From: Haliea sp.
Lineage (GTDB): Bacteria > Pseudomonadota > Gammaproteobacteria > Pseudomonadales > Halieaceae
Assembly (NCBI GenBank): GCA_016704305.1
Contig: JADJAL010000004.1
Span: forward strand, 62,001 to 126,000
Length of the DNA: 64,000 nucleotides
Direction: 5' to 3'
Every line of letters starts with the position of its first letter. Position 1 is the stretch's first letter. The position numbers and the translations under genes are program-made. Below, one piece after another: positions 44,177 to 52,421 of this stretch. The notes below the pieces were generated by a model that was not told the DNA's origin, made no database searches, and saw nothing but the letters and a program-made list of their open reading frames with translations.

Positions 44177-46270
44177 TCATTTGGCGGGCTTTTTGCGAGC
44201 AGCGGGTTTGGATGCGGGCCTGCCGCCGGGTTTTGCATTGAAATCACCGCGCTCACGCGAGTGAGGCGCGTTGCTTTTTGCTTTGCCCGGCTTGCGCTTC
44301 TCTTCGCCTGACGGGAACGGCGCCTTGCCGGGTTCGAGCCGGGAGATCTGCAGGCGCTGGCCACTGACCCAGACGGACTTCAGGTGTTTGAACAGCTCCT
44401 TGGGCATGCCCTCAGGCAGATCTATGGTGCTGTAGTCATCAAAAATTTCGATGCGCCCGATATGTTCGCTGTCGATCTCCGCTTCGTTGGCGATGGCGCC
44501 CACGATGTTGCCGGGTTTCACGCCGTGTACATTCCCGACTTCGAGACGGAAGCGCTCCATGCCCTCTTCCAGCTTGCCTTTTTCGCCGCGCGGCTTGCGC
44601 TCGGGTTTGGCCTCGAAGTCCCTGCGCGGCTTCTCGCGTGGTTTGTCATGTGGTTTGTCATGCGGCTTGTCATATGACCTGGCATGCGCCTCGTCCTGCG
44701 GCTGCTCGTGTATTTTTTCGCGCAGTCTGTCCAGCGGCTGCTCGCGCGGGCCATCGTGGGGCTTGCGCGGTGCTCTGCTGTCCGCAAACGAACGCTCTGT
44801 ATCGCGATCCCGATCACGCGCGGGCTTTTCATAAGCGGGTTTTTCGTGAGCGGGTTTGTCACGCACAGGCCTTTCCCGTGAAGGCTTGCCCGAGCGCTGC
44901 GGGAACTTGTCAGCGTCGCCGCGGTAGTCGCCTTTCGACACCGGCACCGCCTTGTCCTGCAACGGTTTCTTGCCCTGCGCGAGCACACCCAGCGCGGCGG
45001 CGATCTCCATCACCGGCACGCCGGTTTCGTCCTCGTATTCCTGTATCAGCCTGCGAAAGATCTGCAGATCGGCGGATTCCAGCGCCTCGGTAATACGCTG
45101 CTTGAATTTGCCGACGCGCTTGTCCGTCACTTCCTCAGCGGTGGGCAGCGCCATTTGCTCGATCACCTTGCCGGTGGCCTTCTCGATCGCGCCCAGCAGG
45201 CGCCGCTCGCGACTGGCGGCGAACAGGATCGCATCGCCGGTGCGCCCGGCGCGACCGGTGCGCCCGATGCGGTGGATATAGGCCTCCACATCCGACGGTA
45301 TGTCGTAGTTGATCACGTGGCTGATGCGCTGCACATCCAGCCCGCGCGCCGCCACGTCGGTGGCGACGACGATATCCAGCTTGCCGTTTTTCAGTTTCTC
45401 GACCGTCTGCTCGCGCTGTTTCTGCGGGATATCGCCGTTCAGGGCGGCAACGGAATAGCCGCGCGCCGCCAGTTTGTCGGCCAGTTCGGTGGTCAACAAG
45501 CGGGTGCGCACAAAGATCAGCATGCCGTCGAAGTCCTCGACTTCCAGGATGCGTGTCAATGCGTCGATTTTTTGCATGCCCGCCATCATCCACACGCGCT
45601 GGCGGATCAATGCCGTGGTCACCGCCTTGATCTCGATCGCGATCTCCACCGGATTGCGCAAGTGGCGCTTTGCAATGCGTCGAATCACATCCGGCATGGT
45701 GGCGGAAAACAGCGCAATCTGGCGCTCCTGCGGCGTCTGCTCCAGGATCCACTGCACATCGTCGATAAAGCCCATGCGCAGCATTTCGTCGGCCTCATCC
45801 AGCACGAGTGACTGCAGGCCGGACAAATCCAGCGATTTGCGCCGCATGTGATCCATCACCCGACCGGGCGTGCCCACCACCACGTGCACGCCGCGCTGCA
45901 ACTGGCGGAACTGCCCGCTGTAATCCGAACCACCGTAGATGGGCAGAACATGAAAGCCGGGCATATGCCGCGCGTATTTCTGAAAGGCTTCAGCCACCTG
46001 TATCGCCAATTCGCGCGTGGGCGCGAGCACGAGCACCTGCGGCAATTTTTGCTTCAAATCGAGTTTGGCGAGTATCGGCAGCGCAAACGCCGCCGTTTTG
46101 CCCGTGCCGGTCTGGGCCTGGCCCAACACATCGACCCCGGTGAGCATGTGGGGAATGATCCGCGCCTGGATCGGCGATGGCGTTTCATAACCGACATCGA
46201 CCAGGGCCTGTTGCAATGGGGCGGGCAATTCCAGCTGTGCGAAGCTGGTTACCGCATCGGGAGAAGACAT
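44177..46270 (-). CDS. deaD: DEAD-box ATP-dependent RNA helicase (DeaD/CsdA)
   Basis: 697 aa. N-terminal Q motif and AQTGTGKTAAF (motif I), VLDEADEML (II), LFSATMP (III), then YIHRIGRTGRAGRTGDAILF (VI). A long charged linker at about residues 450-590 is built from short KP repeats (HEKPAYEKPARDRDRD, DKPHDKPHDKP). It ends in a DbpA-type RNA-binding domain (MERFRLEVGNVHGVKPGNIVGAIANEAEID) and a basic tail. Unwinds structured RNA in ribosome assembly and cold growth. The KP-rich linker is longer and more repetitive than in E. coli CsdA. Confidence 0.94.
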   Translation of the reverse strand: MSSPDAVTSFAQLELPAPLQQALVDVGYETPSPIQARIIPHMLTGVDVLGQAQTGTGKTAAFALPILAKLDLKQKLPQVLVLAPTRELAIQVAEAFQKYARHMPGFHVLPIYGGSDYSGQFRQLQRGVHVVVGTPGRVMDHMRRKSLDLSGLQSLVLDEADEMLRMGFIDDVQWILEQTPQERQIALFSATMPDVIRRIAKRHLRNPVEIAIEIKAVTTALIRQRVWMMAGMQKIDALTRILEVEDFDGMLIFVRTRLLTTELADKLAARGYSVAALNGDIPQKQREQTVEKLKNGKLDIVVATDVAARGLDVQRISHVINYDIPSDVEAYIHRIGRTGRAGRTGDAILFAASRERRLLGAIEKATGKVIEQMALPTAEEVTDKRVGKFKQRITEALESADLQIFRRLIQEYEDETGVPVMEIAAALGVLAQGKKPLQDKAVPVSKGDYRGDADKFPQRSGKPSRERPVRDKPAHEKPAYEKPARDRDRDTERSFADSRAPRKPHDGPREQPLDRLREKIHEQPQDEAHARSYDKPHDKPHDKPREKPRRDFEAKPERKPRGEKGKLEEGMERFRLEVGNVHGVKPGNIVGAIANEAEIDSEHIGRIEIFDDYSTIDLPEGMPKELFKHLKSVWVSGQRLQISRLEPGKAPFPSGEEKRKPGKAKSNAPHSRERGDFNAKPGGRPASKPAARKKPAK

Positions 46271-46495
46271 GTTGTGACCTTGAAGAGTTGAGAGGGCCCC
46301 TGTCGGGGGGCGGAGATTATACAGGGATACGAACGAAGTTGTCTGGTGAAAGAATTGTCGGTAACTTTGGCACCATGGGCTTTGGGTATCGCGTGCCGTT
46401 TTCTGTTGCGGACTGAGTACGGGTGATTTTGGTCCTGATTGCGCGATGCTTCTTCACCTTGGACGCCTCTGACGCGATATAGCGATGAACCGTCA

Positions 46496-47455
46496 ATGAC
46501 ACAGGAACAACAGCTCTTTGATCCCGATCTGGCCGCGGTGTTGCCGGCACTGGCAGGTTTCGTGCCCGTGCAAATGTCTCTCGATCAACTTGAGTACTTT
46601 CGCTCACTAAGCAATCCCCCGCGAGACACTCTTATCGGCGACGGGCCGGTGGATTGCGTGGACCACACGATCCACGGCTACAAGGGCGACGAGATCGTGG
46701 TGTCCGTGATAGCGCGCAAAGACCATGATCGACCGGGGCCGGGGATTTATTTCTTGCATGGCGGCGGCATGGTCATGGGCAACCGCTTCGCCGGTGCAGC
46801 CCCGATCGTGCAATGGGCGCTCAAACACGATGCCGTATGCGTCACCGTCGAATACCGACTCGCGCCGGAGCACCCCGGCCCGACTGCGGTCGAGGACTGC
46901 CATGCGGGCCTTGTGTGGATGGCCACGCAGGCGCAATCCCTTGGCATTGACCCCGGCCGAATAGTGATTTTCGGCGGCAGTGGCGGCGGCGGGCTGGCCG
47001 CTGGTTGTACGTTACTGGCGCGTGACCGTGGCGGTCCACGCCTGCTAGGACAACTTCTGCAGTGCCCAATGCTGGACGATCGCAATGAAACGCCCTCCGC
47101 GCATCAGTATGACGGCGTTGGTGTGTGGGATCGCACGAGCAACCTGACCGCCTGGCGCGCTGTGCTGGGTGCGCGCTGCGGTGGCCCCGGGGTTTCACCG
47201 TATGAAGCGCCCGCGCGTGCAACTGATCTACGGGGGTTGCCGCCCACCTTCATCGACGTCGGCGGCGCGGAGACGTTCCGTGATGAGTGCATTCTCTTTG
47301 CCAGCAGGATTCTCGCTGCGGGCGGCGAGTGCGAGTTGCACGTTTGGGGCGGCGCATTTCATGGCTTCCATGACATTGCGCCACAGACTGCAGTGGCACA
47401 AGCGTGCATCATCGCCCGCGAGAACTGGCTGGACCGGCTTCTCCAACGGAAATAG
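46496..47455 (+). CDS. Alpha/beta hydrolase, hormone-sensitive lipase family
   Basis: 319 aa from ATG 46496. The HSL oxyanion motif HGGGMVMGNRF, nucleophile elbow GGSGGGGLAAG (GxSxG), the Asp in FIDVGGAETFRDE and the His in GAFHGFHD form the catalytic set. Likely a carboxylesterase acting on small acyl esters. Divergent from deaD; the 225 bp between them holds no clear promoter I would stand by. Confidence 0.92.
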   Translation: MTQEQQLFDPDLAAVLPALAGFVPVQMSLDQLEYFRSLSNPPRDTLIGDGPVDCVDHTIHGYKGDEIVVSVIARKDHDRPGPGIYFLHGGGMVMGNRFAGAAPIVQWALKHDAVCVTVEYRLAPEHPGPTAVEDCHAGLVWMATQAQSLGIDPGRIVIFGGSGGGGLAAGCTLLARDRGGPRLLGQLLQCPMLDDRNETPSAHQYDGVGVWDRTSNLTAWRAVLGARCGGPGVSPYEAPARATDLRGLPPTFIDVGGAETFRDECILFASRILAAGGECELHVWGGAFHGFHDIAPQTAVAQACIIARENWLDRLLQRK

Positions 47456-47575
47456 GGGAGCGGAAACAAAGGCCAACGTGCCGAGGGCAGCGGAACACTG
47501 GTTTATCCCGCAAGCAACATCTACTGCCGGGTCAGCGTGAGGATGCCTGATTGCGGCGCAAAAACCGGGCTCAAC

Positions 47576-47962
47576 TCAATTGCCCGACATTTCCTCCAAC
47601 ATGGCCCGCATCCTGGCATGCAGCAGATTCACTGCCTTCAGCGGGCGCACCATCACCTTGAACTCGACGATCTGGCCCGCCGCGTTGAAGGTCATGATGT
47701 CCACGCCATTGACGAGTATACCGTCCACTTCGCAAGTGAACTCCAGCACCGCATATTGGTCCGAGACAACCTCCTTCACGTACTGGAAGCTATCATTAAA
47801 GACGTTCAGCGCCGCAGTGAGGTACATCTGCGTCAACGCGCCTCCTGCCTGCGGTGTATGCATGATGGGCGAAAGAAACACGCAGTCCTCGGCCAAAACT
47901 TCGCCCAGGCGCCCGCTGTCTCGGTTGCGTACTATGTCATGCCACACGGCTAAGGTTTTCAT
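47576..47962 (-). CDS. Nuclear transport factor 2 (SnoaL-like) family protein
   Basis: 128 aa, alpha+beta barrel fold. MKTLAVWHDIVRNRDSGRLGEVLAEDCVFLSPIM is the N-terminal helix and first strands; YAVLEFTCEVDGILVNGVDIMTFNAAGQIVEFKVMVRP gives the sheet. Family members are isomerases, hydrolases or have no activity; no specific role is readable. Confidence 0.85.
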   Translation of the reverse strand: MKTLAVWHDIVRNRDSGRLGEVLAEDCVFLSPIMHTPQAGGALTQMYLTAALNVFNDSFQYVKEVVSDQYAVLEFTCEVDGILVNGVDIMTFNAAGQIVEFKVMVRPLKAVNLLHARMRAMLEEMSGN

Positions 47963-47991
47963 TGCGCTACTTTCCCTTTTGATACTGCAGA

Positions 47992-48345
47992 CTAGAGATC
48001 GGTTTCCTGCATAAATTCGCGTTCGATTTTCTGTTGCAACTCGTAGCGCTTGACGCCAGTGCTGGATTGCGACTCGGCCAGTCGCTGCTGGTAGCGCCCC
48101 CTGCGGTAAAACTTCACCAGTTGCGCAAACCGAGCAGCCTCGGTTTCGCCCGCGATGAGTTCTTCAATGAACGCGATATCGATACCCACGCGGTACGCAA
48201 TACGGCTGGGCCGGATCTTGTGCGCATGGAATTCAGCCACGATATGCATCTGCTGTTCGCGCGAGTACGTACACTCGCGGGAATAGCCGTAGGGTGGCGA
48301 AGGAGTGCGTGTGTCGCTGCAGGTGTTATTCGAAGTCATGCGCAA
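47992..48345 (-). CDS. Hypothetical protein
   Basis: 117 aa (start at 48345, or 48339 at the second Met). Soluble and helix-rich. The part IRPSRIAYRVGIDIAFIEELIAGE looks like a degenerate helix-turn-helix, suggesting DNA binding, followed by a basic C-terminus. Family not recognised, but codon usage fits the neighbourhood. 29 bp upstream of the NTF2-like gene on the same strand. Confidence 0.65.
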   Translation of the reverse strand: MRMTSNNTCSDTRTPSPPYGYSRECTYSREQQMHIVAEFHAHKIRPSRIAYRVGIDIAFIEELIAGETEAARFAQLVKFYRRGRYQQRLAESQSSTGVKRYELQQKIEREFMQETDL

Positions 48346-48405
48346 TTAATAGCAGTTCAAACCCGGATTGCCAAGCGCGGCCCCATCGCGTAAACCATTG
48401 GCCAT

Positions 48406-48453
48406 AATTAACCCGCAATACTGGTTAATTTTCACTCAGCGGCGGTCTATACT
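48406..48453. promoter_or_regulatory. Candidate promoter with inverted repeat AATTAACC-N9-GGTTAATT
   Basis: AATTAACC (48406-48413) and GGTTAATT (48423-48430) are perfect arms. The right arm includes TTAATT (48425-48430), which stands 17 bases before TATACT (48448-48453), a good -10. A regulator on the repeat would cover the -35 and control the aldehyde dehydrogenase gene starting at 48503. Confidence 0.5.
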
Positions 48454-48502
48454 TGCGCAGTCAATCCCATCCCCGATTCGCAGCCACTGTGAGGACTCGA
48501 CC

Positions 48503-49963
48503 ATGAACGCACCGGAACAGGTAGTCAGCCAAAGCGATATTGAACAGCAGATGCAAGCGACCCTCGCAATGCAGCGAGAAGACTATTTGCGGGAAGGTGT
48601 TGTCACTGCAGAAACGCGCATCGATCGCCTGCAACGCGGCATCGACGTGTTGATTAAATACAATGCCAGGCTGGTTGACGCACTGAATACCGATTTCACG
48701 TGTCGCCCGCGCGAAGTCACGCTGCTCACCGACGTCAGCGCAGGCATCGCGCCGATGAAGCACGCCGTCAAGCACTTGCGTTCCTGGATGAAGCCGGAAA
48801 AGCGCCCAACGATGTTCCCTTTCAATGTGCTGGGTGGCCGCTCGCGTATCGAATACCAGCCGCTGGGTGTAGTGGGCATCATCGCCCCTTGGAACTTCCC
48901 GGTGAACATGGTGTTCGCACCGCTGGCCGGCGTGCTGGCTGCGGGCAATCGCGCGATGATCAAGCCCTCGGAATTTACGCCTGCGACGTCCGCCCTGATG
49001 GCGGACATGATCGCCGAGGCTTACTCACCCAAGGAAGTTGCAATGTTCGACGGCGGGCCGGAAGTTGGACAGGCGTTCTCCAGCCTGCCCTTCGACCACA
49101 TGATTTTTACCGGAGCGACGTCCATCGCGCGCCACATCCTCACCGCCGCAGCGCGCAACCTGGTGCCGGTAACCCTGGAGCTGGGCGGCAAATCGCCCGT
49201 GGTCATCTCGCGCAGTGCCGATATCGAAAAGAGCGTAGGCCGTATCATGATAGGCAAAACATTGAATGCCGGGCAGATTTGCCTGGCGCCGGACTACCTG
49301 ATGGTGCCCGAGGAAAAGTTGCACGAGGTCATAGCCGCCGCGCAGAAAGCGGTCACGCAGATGTTCCCGAAGCTTCTCGACAACCCGCAGTACACCTCGG
49401 TCATCAACGAACGCCACTACAAACGCCTCAATGGTTACCTGATGGAAGCCGCCGAGCGCGGCCAGAAGATCATCCCGATCAATCCCGGCAATGAGGACTT
49501 CAGCGCCCAAAAGGGTACATTGAAAATCCCACCCACCCTGATTCCGGAACCGGCCGATGACCTGCGCATGATGGAAGAGGAGTTGTTCGGCCCGCTGCTG
49601 CCGATTCGCACCTATAGCAACTTCGAGGAAACCATCGGTTACATCAACAGCAAACCCCGTCCACTGGCCGCATATTACTTCGGCGAGAACAAGCAGGAGG
49701 AAGCCGCATTGATAGGGCGCACCACCTCCGGCGGCGTCTGTATTAACGACGTGGTCATGCATGTGGCGCAGGAAGAATTGCCATTTGGCGGCGTCGGGCC
49801 CAGCGGCATGGGCTCCTACCACGGCTTCAAGGGTTTCCAGACATTCAGCCACGCGAAATCGGTCTACCGCCAGACCGGCGTTAATATTGCGAAACTCGGC
49901 GGCATGCTGCCTCCCTATGGCAAGGCCACGGAGAGCACGATTAAAATGCAGATGAAAAAATAG
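48503..49963 (+). CDS. Coniferyl aldehyde dehydrogenase-type enzyme
   Basis: 486 aa from ATG 48503. ALDH superfamily: GVVGIIAPWNFPVNMVFAPL, the general base Glu in TLELGGKSPVVI, and the catalytic Cys in NAGQICLAPDYLMVP, a motif typical of coniferyl aldehyde dehydrogenases (CalB). It oxidises aldehydes, probably aromatic or long-chain, with NAD(P). Not in an aromatic catabolic operon here, so substrate is uncertain. A strong candidate operator precedes it. Confidence 0.92.
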   Translation: MNAPEQVVSQSDIEQQMQATLAMQREDYLREGVVTAETRIDRLQRGIDVLIKYNARLVDALNTDFTCRPREVTLLTDVSAGIAPMKHAVKHLRSWMKPEKRPTMFPFNVLGGRSRIEYQPLGVVGIIAPWNFPVNMVFAPLAGVLAAGNRAMIKPSEFTPATSALMADMIAEAYSPKEVAMFDGGPEVGQAFSSLPFDHMIFTGATSIARHILTAAARNLVPVTLELGGKSPVVISRSADIEKSVGRIMIGKTLNAGQICLAPDYLMVPEEKLHEVIAAAQKAVTQMFPKLLDNPQYTSVINERHYKRLNGYLMEAAERGQKIIPINPGNEDFSAQKGTLKIPPTLIPEPADDLRMMEEELFGPLLPIRTYSNFEETIGYINSKPRPLAAYYFGENKQEEAALIGRTTSGGVCINDVVMHVAQEELPFGGVGPSGMGSYHGFKGFQTFSHAKSVYRQTGVNIAKLGGMLPPYGKATESTIKMQMKK

Positions 49964-49990
49964 CGCTGGCAACTCTCCCAGGGAATTACT

Positions 49991-50254
49991 ATGCAACGGA
50001 TTCTGATCATCAGCGTTCTGCTGTTGTTGGCAGCGTGCAGTGTCGAGCCAGGCAGTGAAAGATGGTGCGCGCAGAAAAAGGAACAGCCCAAAAGCGAATG
50101 GAGTGGTTCTGATGCGATGACGTTCGCCCGCAACTGCCTGCTGGATGGCAGTGCCGTCGGTTCCAATGAGTGGTGCGCGGAATTGGCGGACAAGCCCAAG
50201 GGCGATTGGGCCGCCAATGAAACAGCCAGTTACACCAAGCACTGCATTATGTAA
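49991..50254 (+). CDS. Small lipoprotein with two DUF3012-like repeats
   Basis: 87 aa. Lipoprotein signal MQRILIISVLLLLAAC (Cys16). The mature part holds two units, GSERWCAQKKEQPKSEWSGSDA and GSNEWCAELADKPKGDWAANET, each followed by a helix ending NCLL or HCIM. WC-x4-KPKxxW and the paired Cys fit DUF3012, normally present once. Small periplasmic/outer-membrane protein; function unknown. Confidence 0.8.
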   Translation: MQRILIISVLLLLAACSVEPGSERWCAQKKEQPKSEWSGSDAMTFARNCLLDGSAVGSNEWCAELADKPKGDWAANETASYTKHCIM

Positions 50255-50431
50255 CTGGCTGCAAGCGCTGCGCTGGCACACTGGCTGGGCAATGGCTATT
50301 GGCATACCTTGCGATCAGACTTACACTGCCTGCTCGAAAAATACGCCCCGCCCCGAACGGGTCGTCCACCACAGAGTCTAGTGCTGTTCACCGGCAGCGA
50401 GGCAATAATAATTCCACTGGAGAGATTTACG

Positions 50432-51241
50432 ATGTCCCACGTTATCAAAAAGATTCTGCTGGCGGGCGTCATCGCCGTGCTGGCAGCACTCCCCTTCCAG
50501 GCGGTCGCTGGCGACACACTGCAACGTGTGGTCGATTTCCAGGTGTTGCGAGTCGGCATGTCCGGCAACCAGCCACCGATGACCATGACGACTCGCGAGG
50601 GTGGCCTCATGGGTTTCGATGTGGATCTGGCGCAAGCGCTGGCGATGGCGATGCAAGTGAAGCTGGAAATCAAGACCATCCCCTTTGGCGAACTGATGAA
50701 GGCGCTGGAGGAAGAGAAAATCGACATGGTCATTTCCAATATGTCCATCACGCCTGAACGCACCCAGAGTGTTTCCTTTGTAGGCCCCTACATGATGTCT
50801 GGCATGTCCATCCTCACCAGGGATTCCGTGCTCACAAAAATCACCTCCGCTGAAGAATTCAATCGCGGAAATCTTAAATTGCTTGCCCTCAGCAACTCAA
50901 CGCATGCCAACTTCGTCAAGACCGTCGCGCCGGACGCAACACTGATTGAATTTGGCAGCTACGACGAGGGCGTTGCCATGTTGATCGATGGCAAGGCGGA
51001 CGCCATGGTGGCTGATATGACCCAGTGCTTGCTGGCCGTCATGCGCTTTCCCGATGCGGGGCTGATCACGCTGGAGAAGCCGTTGACAGTGGAACCCGTC
51101 GGCATTGCCGTCAGCAAAGACGATGCGCAGTTTATGAACCTGGTGGACAACTACCTGACAGCGTACGAAAAGACCGGCGTGTTAAACCAACTGCGCAAGA
51201 AGTGGTTTGAAGATGATGCCTGGGTAGCTGCCCTGCCCTGA
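50432..51241 (+). CDS. Extracellular solute-binding protein family 3
   Basis: 269 aa from ATG 50432, with GGAGAG upstream. Signal peptide MSHVIKKILLAGVIAVLAALPFQAVA, then the amino-acid-binding fold: VLRVGMSGNQPPMTM, GFDVDLAQALA, DMVISNMSITPERTQSVSFVGPY, LEKPLTVEPVGIAVSKDD. No permease or ATPase genes sit nearby, so it may work with a distant ABC importer or a signalling protein. Ends at a strong terminator. Confidence 0.9.
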   Translation: MSHVIKKILLAGVIAVLAALPFQAVAGDTLQRVVDFQVLRVGMSGNQPPMTMTTREGGLMGFDVDLAQALAMAMQVKLEIKTIPFGELMKALEEEKIDMVISNMSITPERTQSVSFVGPYMMSGMSILTRDSVLTKITSAEEFNRGNLKLLALSNSTHANFVKTVAPDATLIEFGSYDEGVAMLIDGKADAMVADMTQCLLAVMRFPDAGLITLEKPLTVEPVGIAVSKDDAQFMNLVDNYLTAYEKTGVLNQLRKKWFEDDAWVAALP

Positions 51242-51269
51242 TCACCGGCTTGCAACGTCACTGTCGACA

Positions 51270-51299
51270 AAGGGCGCGGATATTATCCCGCCCTTTTTT
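51270..51299 (+). terminator. Rho-independent terminator
   Basis: AAGGGCG (51270-51276) pairs with CGCCCTT (51289-51295), an inner GG/CC extends it, and six T follow. Ends the solute-binding protein transcript. Confidence 0.88.
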
Positions 51300-51345
51300 G
51301 TTGCTGCCGCATTAGCATCACTCGCCGAGGTACCGATACGACCAA

Positions 51346-52326
51346 ATGAACGCCACGACCCGTCCAATTGTTATCGCGCATCGCGGTGCCAGTGGTTATC
51401 TGCCGGAGCACACACTCGCCGCCAAGGCGCTGGCCCATGCGATGGGCGCCAACTTTCTCGAGCAGGACGTGGTGCTGAGTCGCGATGGCACGCCCATCGT
51501 GCTACACGACATCCATCTGGACAGTACCACGGATGTCGCGCAGCGATTTGCGGGGCGCGCACGTGACGATGGGCGGTTCTACGCCATAGATTTCGATCTT
51601 GGCGAAATCCGCCAGCTGCGGGTGCACGAGCGCACCCACCTCGATGCAGCGCGCGGCGGTCACGCCGTGTACCCGCAACGCTTCCCCGCACAGCACGCCC
51701 TGTTCCAGGTCCCCACGCTGGAGGAAGAGATCGATATGCTGGCCGGACTCGATCACAGCCGCGGCTGTCGCACGGGCCTGTATATCGAATTGAAATCACC
51801 CAATTGGCATCGCAGCCAGGACCGGGACATGTCGTCTGCCGTGCTCGATGTGCTGGATAAAACCGGCTACTCACAGCGCCCGGAGCAGGTATTCCTGCAG
51901 TGCTTCGATGACCAGACCCTGCAACAATTGCGTGGCCAACTGAAGACGCCGTTGCCGATGATCCAGCTTATCGGCGAGAACAGCTGGGGCGAGGACAGCA
52001 AAGTGGATTACGACTACCTGCGGACACCCGCCGGGCTGGACTATGTCGCAAGTTATGCCCAGGGCATCGGGCCCTTCCTGCCGCACATTTACCTCGGCAG
52101 AAGCGCATCGGGAGACGCTCGACTCAGCACGCTGGTGACCGACGCCCAAACGCGCGGCCTGCAGGTTCACCCGTATACATTCAGGCGCGATGAGTTGCCA
52201 CCTGGTATCGGGAGTTTCACGGAACTACTGGACATCTTCATCCGCCAAGCCGGTGTCGACGGCCTGTTCACCGATTTCCCCGACCTCGCGAGCACGTACC
52301 TGCAACACGCGATGCCGGCTGCGTGA
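51346..52326 (+). CDS. glpQ: Glycerophosphodiester phosphodiesterase
   Basis: 326 aa TIM barrel. The GDPD signature is IAHRGASGYLPEHT, followed by FLEQDVVLSRDGTPIVLHDIHLDSTTDVAQRF, which supplies the metal-binding Glu/Asp and the catalytic His. The length and insert match GlpQ, but there is no signal peptide, unlike the periplasmic E. coli enzyme, so it is probably cytoplasmic. Releases glycerol-3-phosphate from glycerophosphodiesters. Confidence 0.93.
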   Translation: MNATTRPIVIAHRGASGYLPEHTLAAKALAHAMGANFLEQDVVLSRDGTPIVLHDIHLDSTTDVAQRFAGRARDDGRFYAIDFDLGEIRQLRVHERTHLDAARGGHAVYPQRFPAQHALFQVPTLEEEIDMLAGLDHSRGCRTGLYIELKSPNWHRSQDRDMSSAVLDVLDKTGYSQRPEQVFLQCFDDQTLQQLRGQLKTPLPMIQLIGENSWGEDSKVDYDYLRTPAGLDYVASYAQGIGPFLPHIYLGRSASGDARLSTLVTDAQTRGLQVHPYTFRRDELPPGIGSFTELLDIFIRQAGVDGLFTDFPDLASTYLQHAMPAA

Positions 52327-52350
52327 ACTACCGCAAGCGTAAACAACACT

Positions 52351-52381
52351 GGAATACTGTGCTGTTGGATGGCAGTATTCC
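52351..52381. promoter_or_regulatory. Nine-base inverted repeat before pyk
   Basis: GGAATACTG (52351-52359) and CAGTATTCC (52373-52381) are perfect arms around a 13-base loop, 41 bp before the pyruvate kinase start. No T run follows, so a terminator is unlikely; an operator or an RNA hairpin in the leader is possible. Confidence 0.5.
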
Positions 52382-52421
52382 CCGCGGCAAAAAGGGATAG
52401 CGGCGCCCAACCACAACGGAA

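Noticed and set aside
46317..46607. 96-codon minus-strand frame in the deaD-esterase spacer
   Set aside because: It overlaps the esterase start, has no recognised domain and no ribosome site. Its peptide looked vaguely familiar as a repeat-derived sequence but I could not support that.
49025..50305. 426-codon minus-strand frame opposite the coniferyl-type dehydrogenase
   Set aside because: Antisense shadow spanning two real plus-strand genes.
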